A DNA stretch of 64,000 nt from Diadophis punctatus similis (lineage: Eukaryota; Chordata; Lepidosauria; Squamata; Dipsadidae), in NCBI GenBank assembly GCA_023053685.1, contig JALIGW010000016.1, positions 10,717,001 through 10,781,000 on the forward strand, in the 5' to 3' direction. Both the position numbers and the translations under genes were made by a program. The notes beneath the pieces were generated by a model. It had not been told where the DNA came from. It saw only the letters and a list, made by a program, of their open reading frames with translations, and searched no databases. Below, piece after piece: positions 56,153 through 64,000 of this stretch (the stretch's first letter is position 1; each line of letters opens with the position of its first letter).

Positions 56153-56505
56153 CAGGGGTGTCAAACTCAAGGCCCGGGGGCCGGATCCGGCCCGCAGTGT
56201 GCTTCAATCTGGCCCACGATGGCGCCCTGGAAACAGTGAAGGACCGGCCCATGGTGCCTCTGTTTTCCTGTGGGCTGCCCTCCCAAGCTCTGTTTTTGCT
56301 GGCAGAGGGTTGCAGGAAGCCGTCGCAGGCGAAAATGGAGCTCGGGAGCCCATTTTTGCTGGCAGAGCGCTCGGGCCACCACAGGCGCCCCCAACACGAG
56401 TGTTGTTGAGCTGGCCATGCCCACCCTGGCCATGCCCACCCCGTCCCACAAAGGTCAAACACAACCCTGATGCAGCCCTCAATGAAATTGAGTTTGACAC
56501 CCCTG
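56153..56505. mobile_element. hAT-like MITE (family A), compact copy
   Basis: CAGGGGTGTCAAACTC to GAGTTTGACACCCCTG, flanked by ACATAAGG and TCATAAGG (7 of 8). It has one copy of the GAGCTC-centred monomer that is repeated at 25126-25510. Confidence 0.92.
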
Positions 56506-56904
56506 TCATAAGGCTTTGGGTGTGTATGTGTGACTGTGTGTCCATGTATCTTCCATAAAATATTTCCTGAGGCTGGCCCCTTCTAGTCTTTTAGGCTTTT
56601 ACTTCCATAATTCCTAGCCAGCATTTCGAAATGGAATCTATGGGACTTGTAATCTAATGATTCCCTGTCTGGGAAACTACCCACAAGGGATAAGATCTCT
56701 CTTGGTGGGGTTGTTTATCCAGTAACTGATTGAAACAACATTTGCATTTATTTTCAGTGACTCCTGTAGCTTTTCAACATACTAAAAGAGCATTATTTTA
56801 AATATTTATTTTGAAAACAGATTTCATTGATATGCGTCTAAATTTTTTTTAAGGAGATCATCCCCTCTCTCTTTCTCACTGATGTCCCTTTAGAGCAGTA
56901 GTTC

Positions 56905-57840
56905 CAGTGGTGGGTTCCTACCAGTGCGGTCCACTCTATAGCACTGGTAGCGGCCCGCTGATGACGTCACAGTACCAGTGCAGTCGGTTGCCGGTGCCTG
57001 GGCGCCGCCCTTTTTTAAAAAGAATTTTCTTCTGCGCATGCCCAGAAGCCAAGCTTCGGCACTGTGCATGTGCTGCCTTCCTACCCCACAGTGAGTCCAA
57101 GCAGGGGAGGATGGCTGAGGGAGTGTGTGAGACGCTAAAAGAACGGGCGGCAGGATCTATCTCAGTTCCCCACCCTTCATCAATCTGAGAAGCCACGAAC
57201 GTGCAGTGATGATCCCAGGCATTTTCGCACGTTCAAGGCTTCTCGAGCTGCTGAGGGGAGGGGGAACGGGCGGCAGGAGCCTAGGATCATCGAATGGGGA
57301 GAAGCATTCAGGACTGGATCTCCCAGCACGACTTCCCGGTCATTGGAAGGTTGTGCATGTGTGTGTGAGAGAGAAAAAACTCAAGCACTTTAGCACACCC
57401 AGAGGAACAGCCCGGTTGCTACGCCGCCTCGCAACTCCCAGCCGTGCCAAGCCCCGCAGGCTGCCTTTCTTTCCCCCCCTTCCCTTCCAACGCAGGCACC
57501 ACCGGAGAGACGGAACCCCCGCAGTGGCGACCCTGGAGGATGGAGAAGGCGGGGGAAGAGCCCCAATGCCCAGCTGCTCGCTGATTCCAATTCCAGGTGA
57601 GCGCTCCCGGCTTGCTGCCGCCGCCGCGCGTGAACGCGGTCCGCGGCGGGAAGCGAGTTCAAGCGACCCTCCGCCGCTGCCGGCCTGCAACCCGGCACCC
57701 CGTCCTGCCTGCCCCGCCCCGTGCCCCGTACTCAGCTCTTGACTTTTGCCCTCTGCGCATGCGCAGCGTTCTGCACATGCGCAGAGGGCAAAATTCAAAT
57801 GGCGCCGAGGCGGGCCCGCCCCCCGTCCCGCTTTAAAAAA
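56905..57840 (+). mobile_element. hAT-like element (family C), right end not found
   Basis: Left 400 bp matches the 54801 element (CAGTGGTGGGTTCCTACC, TGACGTCACAGTACCAG, GATGATCCCAGGCATTTTCG). From about 57312 the interior differs: a CpG-rich segment with TTCCAGGTGAGC at 57590-57601 and a TGCGCATGCGCA palindrome at 57754 paired with GCACATGCGCAGAGGGC. No family C right end or duplication is seen, so it may be truncated. Confidence 0.7.
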
Positions 57841-57844
57841 AAAA

Positions 57845-59255
57845 TCTGGTCACTTTAATCATTGAAAGTCCTCCTTAGCTATCACCATCATTTCCACCAG
57901 AAGTTTCCTGTATGACATTAATAGAATATTTGAAAACAGAAGTCTAGAATCATTCCTATAAAGTAAAAGCAATGTTGATCAAGTTCCATACCAAATATAC
58001 CAAATTGTGAAACTCGACCCCTCTTTATCTTCCTTTAATATGCTTTAAAAAGGATTTTGAAAGTACACACACATATCAAAATGAAACAGGAAAAAAAAAC
58101 AAAAGAAGAAAAGAACAAGAACAAAGTTATCAGTCTTTCTGCTACATAGAATAGAAAGATAAATCTTAAACCTATGTTATCAGTCCAAAGTGGTAAGTAT
58201 AAGGTATTGTTTTCTATGTCTAAGAATCTTTTTCCTACATCCATTCTTGGTAAATCCATGATTCTTCATCTAATGATAAATTCCAAATTTTGAATACGTA
58301 ATTCAGAATCACTTTTGCATTTTTACCATACATTTCTCTTCTAAAAACCATATTAACAAAAGGACGAAGTCCAAAGTTTATCTCCTCTGGCTTCAGTATT
58401 AAATATATATTTCATGAATATGGTAAAGAATTTGACAAAACTATTATAATTTGCAAGATTCAGTTATTTAGAAAGCAAACATGAAGTCATTCAAGATACT
58501 CTCTTTAGAATGATCAAAAGTAATTTTGTGGTTTCATTATCAGCAAATGAGAGGTATAATTCAGACAGAATTAAAAAACAAGGTTGTAAGCTCAGATACT
58601 TGGTTAAATTTGAAATACTTGTAACACAAAATACAGAACACTTCATATATAAGTTACTATTGAAATATGATTTGGAATCTGAACAGGTTAAAGTTTGCAT
58701 GAAATGGATGAAGAACTCAAACAAAACAATTGATATTTCACAATCTGAGTATCAATAGAAAATAAGATTAATTTCACTGCAAATAATACATTAAGAGAAA
58801 ATTGATATGAGATGTTTTTCCTCTGATATGTTACCCAGTGATGATTACTAAACAAGACATGTATTCGGGAGATTGTTAAAAATGTAAAAATCAAGTTGGA
58901 CTGTTTTATTCTAAGTGATAACAAAGTAATAAAGTGCAACTATTCTGGAAGATGATAAGATGGAACAAATTGTAAATATTGACTTCCTTTTTTAACTACT
59001 TATTATTAAAGCTTATATACATATAACATACATAGTGTATATAAAGGATAACTGTCATCAAGATATTTTAGACTTTTCAGTGGAAATCATATTTAACTTC
59101 TTTGTTAAATGAATGACAGCTTAAACTATGGAAGCATGAAACTATGTCTAAAATTATATGAAAATGAAGTTTGATGTTAGCTTCAACTTCATCTAGAAGT
59201 CACTTATGACGTATAATTCTATACATTGTATCAGTAGAAGAAAACATATGTAGCA
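57845..59255. other. Unassigned AT-rich DNA
   Basis: About 1.4 kb without recognisable repeat or exon. Frames of 74-83 codons occur but have no domain. Confidence 0.35.
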
Positions 59256-59282
59256 CTTATGGAGTCCTAAGTGCTCTCTGAG

Positions 59283-59630
59283 GAACGCGGTGGCTTAGTG
59301 GCTAAGACACTGAGCTTGTCGATCGAAAGGTTGGCAGTTTAGCAGTTCGAATCCCTAGTGCCGCATTCGAGTGAGCTCCTGTTACTTGTCCCAGCTTCTG
59401 TCAACCTAGCAGTTCGAAAGCACATAAAAAATGCAAGTAGAAAAATAGGGACCACCTTTGGTGGGAAGGTAATTCCGTGCGCCTTTGGCATTTAGTCATG
59501 CCGGCCACATGACCACGGAGACGTCTTCGGACAACGCTGGCTCTTCGGCTTTGAAATGGAGATGAGCACCGCCCTTAGAGTCGGGAACGACTAGCACATA
59601 TGTGCGAGGGGAACCTTTACCTTTACCTTT
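59283..59630 (+). mobile_element. Sauria-type SINE, exact 15-bp duplication
   Basis: Flanked by exact TAAGTGCTCTCTGAG repeats (59268-59282, 59631-59645). tRNA-like head (GGTGGCTTAGTGGCTAAGAC; B box AGCAGTTCGAATCCC) and a GTCGGGAACGACTAGC...CCTTTACCTTTACC tail like Bov-B 3' ends, so it is probably mobilised by Bov-B. Confidence 0.92.
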
Positions 59631-59989
59631 TAAGTGCTCTCTGAGCTTGATTATTGGACTCCACAATTCTATATAGGGGTTAGTGCCATAATCCAGATTT
59701 GGGCTCTCTTAAAATAAAGGTTCTAAATGCTTTGATTATGATTGCTTGTTTTTTTTTAATTGGATACCCCTCTCAGGTAATTTACAATTTTATATTAATA
59801 ATAGTGCAATAAAGCAGTTTTCAAAGTGTTAAAAACATTAAATTGCTGTCAAGACACCTTTTTATTATTTTAATCCAAGCTGATATATAAGGGTACTATA
59901 AAGTGAGATGTTTCTTCCAATGCAGTAGTTTCTATTTTCTTTTAATCTTTATTATTCTGCAAACCTTCCCATGCACATTTTTGTATTTT

Positions 59990-60232
59990 TGGTGGCGCAG
60001 TGGTTATAATGCAGTATTTCAGGCAATCTCTGTCCACAGCCTGGAGTTCGATCCTGATGCAGCTCAAGGTTGACTCAGCCTTCCATCCTTCTGAAGTCCA
60101 TAGAATGTGAACCCACATTGTTGGAGGCAATATACAAATAATGCTTACCACCCAGATATTTCTACAAAGCGTTATGGGGTGGTATATAAGCCTAAATGCT
60201 ATTGCCAATGTTATTGCTATTTTTGTAATTTC
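59990..60232 (+). mobile_element. tRNA-headed SINE
   Basis: TGGTGGCGCAGTGGTTATAA head, GGAGTTCGATCCTG B box, GGTTGACTCAGCCTTCCA body, TGCTATTGC-type tail. It ends about 235 bp before PDGFD exon 6. Confidence 0.85.
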
Positions 60233-60466
60233 TATGTATTTTTCTTTGTTTTTAAAAATATATTTTTAAAAATATATTTGCTTAGACTTTCATCAGACAG
60301 AGCCCCCGTTCCAAGAGCTGCACAGCCATCAGATGGCGGCGGGGACCGAATTGTAATAAAAATTAATTTAAGCCAGAGATTAATGGATTCATTGGGGGGA
60401 CAGGTATGTTATTCACAAGTCTGTTCTCTCTTTTTTCCCCTCCTCATTCCCTTTTGCCTGTTTCAG

Positions 60467-60678
60467 TTGATTTAGACAGGCTGAACGATGAGGCAAAGCG
60501 TTACAGCTGCACTCCAAGGAATTACTCTGTCAACGTTAGGGAGGAGCTGAAGCAAAGCAATGCCGTCTTTTTCCCTCGCTGCCTCCTTGTCCAGCGCTGT
60601 GGAGGAAACTGTGGTTGTGGAACAACAAATGGGAAATGTGCTTGTACGGCAGGAAAACTGGTGAAGAAGTATCACGAG
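60467..60678 (+). CDS. PDGFD: PDGFD exon: first part of PDGF/VEGF cystine-knot domain
   Basis: Follows a long pyrimidine tract and TTTGCCTGTTTCAG; the donor after TATCACGAG is GTATCT. 212 nt: two bases completing a Val codon, then 70 codons beginning DLDRLNDEAKRYSC. It includes CTPRNYSVNVREELKQSN, FFPRCLLVQRCGGNCGCG and KLVKKYHE. The Cys pattern C...FFPRC...VQRCGGNCGCG is the receptor-binding cystine-knot signature of the PDGF-C/D subgroup, with the extra residues between the middle cysteines. After GCGTTN the snake reads GKCACTAGK, one residue shorter than I recall for mammalian PDGF-D at this loop. The exon ends in phase 0; the final exon, with the last cysteines and stop codon, is not in the remaining 3.3 kb that I could read. 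Confidence 0.97.
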
Positions 60679-60763
60679 GTATCTTGCTTTTTATGTCATT
60701 TTTTTTAAGTGTATGTACCTCAATTGCCACTGTCTTTTTTCTTTTTTTAGCTGAAGATAAGTA

Positions 60764-61148
60764 CAGGTAGTCCTCGACTTATGACCACAACTGAGCCCCA
60801 AATTTATGTTGCTAAGCGAGACAGTTGTTAAGTGAGTTTTGCCCCATTTTACGACCTTTCATCCCACAGTTGTTAAGTGAATCACTGCAATTGTTAAGCG
60901 AGTAACAGGATAGTTAAGTGAGTCTGCCCTCCCCATCGACTTCGATAGTCAGAGGCTTGCAAATGTGATCACGTGACCTTGTGATGTCATAAATATGAAC
61001 CATTTGCCAAGCATCCGGATTTTGATCATGTGACCATGGGAATGTTGCAACAGTCGTAAGTATGAAAACAGTCATAAGTTACTTTTTTAAGTGCTGTGGT
61101 AACTTTGAACAGTCACTAAAGGAATAGTTGTAAGTCAAGGACTACATG
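60764..61148. mobile_element. Tigger-like DNA element
   Basis: CAGGTAGTCCTCGACTTATG at the left and ATAGTTGTAAGTCAAGGACT at the right are inverted; the TA before CAGG fits a mariner/Tigger target. Interior has TTGTTAAGTGA repeats. It begins 85 bp after exon 6. Confidence 0.7.
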
Positions 61149-61250
61149 TCAGGTTTCTTAGTGCCGCCTTCTTGACATTCATTCAACTAAGAATGTTTTC
61201 CCGCATCAGTAGATAAATGCACATTTGGATGGTTCTGATTGGCTGAAGAT

Positions 61251-61559
61251 CAGGGGTGAAATGCTCCCGGTTCACTCTTACCTGTCGGTCGTCGCAGAGC
61301 CGACGGAGCCAGTGGTAGTCGCGGCGCGGGGCTTTCCCCGCCCGCTTCCCCCGCCCGCCTGGACGCCGCCATTTGAGTTCTGTTGCCCTCTGCGCATGCG
61401 CAAAGCGTTCTGCGTATGCACAGAGGGTAAAAGAACCCAAACGGCGGCATCCAGGCAGGCAGGGAAGCAGGTGGGGGAAGGCTCGTGCTGCGATCGCTAT
61501 TGACTATCAGCTCTACGACGACCGACTGGCCCGCCCGAACCGGGAGCATTTCACCCCTG
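61251..61559. mobile_element. Fold-back hAT-like MITE (family F), exact duplication
   Basis: CAGGGGTGAAATGCTCCC to GGGAGCATTTCACCCCTG, perfect 18-bp ends, flanked by exact CTGAAGAT repeats (61243-61250, 61560-61567). Carries TGCGCATGCGCA at 61391-61402 and an outward ACAGGTAAGAG donor motif at the left end. Confidence 0.95.
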
Positions 61560-61574
61560 CTGAAGATACATATT

Positions 61575-62000
61575 TTCTTCCTTCCTACAATACCAGCACC
61601 TCTTCCAAATCATTGTTAACTGCACTAAAATTTACTAATGACAGTCAAGCTGGACATGTCCCATAAATATATCTCTTCTATAAAGACAAAACCACTGTGA
61701 ATTTTTATGACAAAGCACCGTGACAGCTGATTCAGTGTTTCCTTAAAAAAAAAAAAATTCTGAGGGATGCAACCATTTAAATAATGGAATGAGGGCAAGA
61801 TAGGGTCTTATGTCAGGAAAAGGTATAATTGGGGTTAGCAGGTCATTCTGGCACTGTTGTAAATTGCAGGCAAAGAGTGGCTATTTGTCCTCCTCATGAG
61901 ATAAAAGCATGAGAAAAAGTCTCTTTGGTTCTATATTCATTGGAGTAATATAGTGTAAGGGAAGAATGTATTGTATCAGTTGTCTCCTCCTCTTGCTTCT
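61575..62000. other. Unassigned DNA
   Basis: No recognisable feature. Confidence 0.35.
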
Positions 62001-62010
62001 GGGTCTTTAG

Positions 62011-62417
62011 CAGGGGTGGGCTGCTGGGGGTTCGCAGGGGTTCAGGAGAACCTCTAGCTAAGATTCTGTGCAGTTCGGAGAACCCCCAAATCCCACTCCT
62101 GGCTGGCCCCGCCCCCCCACCCCTCCCAGGAGTCCTCACACGGCCTGTTTTGGATGCAGGTTAGTGCAGGCTGCATGAGGAGGCTCGGGGAGGGCAAAAA
62201 ACGGGCCTACCGGAAGTTTGACACCAGAGGGCCTCCGGAGCCTGGGGAGGCCGTTTTCGCCCTCCCAGAGGCTCAAGGAAAGCCTCCGGAGCCCGGGGAG
62301 GGCAAAAACACCCGCCCCTGTGGTGCAGGAGGCCGACTAGGCCACGCCCACCATGGCCACACCCACCCAGCAACTGGGTAGAGAACCTCTTGCTAAAATT
62401 TTTGAAGCCCACCCCTG
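62011..62417. mobile_element. hAT-like MITE (family I), reverse copy
   Basis: CAGGGGTGGGCTGC to GAAGCCCACCCCTG; flanks GTCTTTAG and ATCTTTAG match at 7 of 8. Reverse of the 49707-50148 copy. Confidence 0.9.
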
Positions 62418-62429
62418 ATCTTTAGGCAA

Positions 62430-63110
62430 GTATGTAGGAACAAAAAGCATGAGAATGGTGGTTAAAATAAACAAATACCATTTAAAGGCTATCGCCATGC
62501 TTCAATGCTCCCTCTCTCAGGGATGTGATTGCTGAACTGACTTTAGGAGCAGGGTGTGTTCAGACCAATGGTGTTTGTACAGATTGCCTGGGCTAGAGAT
62601 GTGGAGAAATTTCTAAAAGCGGTATGAATTTATTGCATGGACAGAAGCAGGAAAAATAAATATACCAATTCCAAAATGGAGATGGAATACCTGCCTCACA
62701 GCCAAAGGTTAATATAATTTATGATGGATCTGCTGAATTTTAACAGTTCTGTTGCCTGTTGACTTATCAGATAGTAACCAGTGGAATTATTATGTGGTCA
62801 GTTCCATGTGGAAAGTCCTACATTCCAGGGCTCAATATATAAAATAAAGGAAATTTATTTACCCGATGTGCCATAGGGCTATTTCCATTCTTATGATATT
62901 ACAGACTAATATTATTAAGAATAGTGTTCTAGCTTCAGCTTCAAATGACCTGGCAATGGTAAATGTAGATGTACTGTATATGTATCCTTTAATATACATA
63001 TATGTACTGCTGAATTAACAGTTTAATGAGTGTAAATCTAATATTAATTGAACTCGTGAAAATAAATCTATTTTGGATACATCAAAGGTAAGATTGATGT
63101 GAACTCAGGA
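62430..63110. other. Unassigned DNA
   Basis: No exon 7 of PDGFD and no known repeat was recognised. Confidence 0.35.
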
Positions 63111-63126
63111 ACAGTTCATTCATTAT

Positions 63127-63275
63127 TATTTCTTCTTTCTTCTTTCTTCTTTCTTCTTCTTCTTCTTCTTCTTCTTCTTCTTCTTCTTCTTCTTCTTCTT
63201 CTTCTTCTTCTTCTCCTTCTCCTTCTCCTTCTCCTTCTCCCTCTCCTCCTCCTCCTCCTCCTCCTCCTCCTCTTT
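63127..63275 (+). repeat. (TTC)n(CTC)n pyrimidine array
   Basis: TTTCTTC units, then about 25 TTC, then CTTCTC and CTC blocks. Mirror of the purine array at 26463. Leu and Glu homopolymer frames over it are artefacts. Confidence 0.95.
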
Positions 63276-63289
63276 CTGTGTATGTATGG

Positions 63290-63292
<3 letters not shown>

Positions 63293-63352
<60 letters not shown>
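63293..63352 (+). repeat. (GT)n microsatellite
   Basis: About 30 GT units directly after the pyrimidine array. Confidence 0.95.
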
Positions 63353-63354
<2 letters not shown>

Positions 63355-63359
63355 GGCTG

Positions 63360-63880
63360 TTGTTCTGAGCTCCGAGCTTGGCAATTGTGTGTGTGTATTC
63401 TAATGCTAACTATCCTTCATTCAAAAGAAAGGCTATGGACCATTGCTTTGCTCCATATTAATCTAGCCACTTTTTTATGTATAAATGTCAGCAGTGCACT
63501 GACTTCCTTTGTATCTTAGAATCAATATAACCATCTAAAAAGGAGAACATGTCACTTCCACAAGGGACTGAATTTCAGAATTAACCTTACATGCATGGCA
63601 GATGAGAATCCCTTTTCTCAATATCTTAAGAGGGGAAAGGGCCATCTGAGAAACTTATTTGCTGATGTGCTGATTATTATCCATGTAGCTATTACTTGAT
63701 ATCAGGCATTCAAAGGTTTTGAAGGAACTGTGCTCAAGAGAAAGGCAAGTCACAACTATGCTATTACTAGGAAAGATAGAAATCCCCGCACATGAAAGTC
63801 TTGTTGATAACACTCTTGAAAGCTACCAGTCTTTAATTAAAATATAACGTAAATAAATAATAACTTGACATATGGTGATG
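63360..63880. other. Unassigned DNA
   Basis: No recognisable feature. Confidence 0.35.
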
Positions 63881-63881
63881 C

Positions 63882-63963
63882 CAGCGGTGGGTTCCTACCA
63901 GTGCGGTCCACTCTATAGCACCGGTAGCGGCGCGCTGGTGACGTCACAGTACCAGTGCGGTCG
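63882..63963 (+). mobile_element. hAT-like element (family C), left-end fragment
   Basis: CAGCGGTGGGTTCCTACC, then TATAGCACCGGTAGCGG and TGACGTCACAGTACCAG as at 54801, breaking off at GCGGTCG. Third copy of the family within 9 kb. Confidence 0.75.
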
Positions 63964-64000
63964 CATTTGACATTTTCCTTCACTTTTGCTTAAAGCTTCC

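Noticed and set aside
57597..57836. CpG-rich segment as a real host promoter
   Set aside because: It may be one, but it begins inside a hAT-like element and I see no supported coding exon, so it is reported only as a finding.
63082..63384. Glu-rich and Leu-rich proteins on opposite strands
   Set aside because: Translations of the (TTC)n and (GT)n arrays.
60679..64000. Last PDGFD exon
   Set aside because: I looked for the sequence expected after KKYHE and for the final cysteine motif in the + strand and did not find it; it should lie beyond the window.

Overview
The window is non-coding-rich vertebrate DNA from a squamate reptile, most likely a snake. The evidence is a platelet-derived growth factor D (PDGFD) gene whose exons lie in introns of up to about 22 kb, together with squamate-type repeats: Bov-B/RTE fragments, CR1 and L2-group LINEs with simple-repeat tails, tRNA-headed SINEs including one ending in a Bov-B-like (ACCTTT)n tail, and very many non-autonomous hAT-like elements. 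The species call is inference.

The only host gene I can support is PDGFD on the + strand. Four internal exons are present with intact splice sites and compatible phases: the C-terminal part of the CUB domain (14731-14911), a 60-nt hinge exon (37457-37516), the linker/activation-site exon (42090-42288) and the first part of the PDGF/VEGF cystine-knot domain (60467-60678). The 5' exons (signal peptide, first part of CUB) and the last exon (end of the growth factor domain) are not seen and should lie outside. A 100-N assembly gap is at 11180-11279.

The introns are a layered archive of transposition. At least twenty elements have hAT-like short terminal inverted repeats (CAGNGGTG... type), and many have exact 8-bp target duplications that can be read directly (for example 17806-18254, 27274-27475, 33198-33484, 39352-39615, 40861-41198, 61251-61559). 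Solo LTRs of two families carry 5-bp duplications. Nested insertions give relative ages: SINE in MITE, LTR in MITE, LTR in L2, CR1 in a Penelope-like element, MITE in Bov-B, MITE in CR1.

The most interesting structures are: (1) hAT-like elements that carry GC-rich, NRF1-like palindromes and outward-facing GTAAG splice-donor sequences about 20 bp from their ends; (2) a 630-bp hAT-like element with an exact 8-bp duplication that contains a signal-peptide-like open frame, and a sister copy with a different CpG-rich interior; (3) a reading frame ending in the same place in two diverged solo LTRs; (4) hammerhead-ribozyme-like motifs in Penelope-like fragments; (5) two higher-order minisatellites grown inside hAT-like elements; (6) a LINE tail microsatellite that starts 6 bp inside the intron next to PDGFD exon 5. 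Most long open frames in this window are repeat artefacts.
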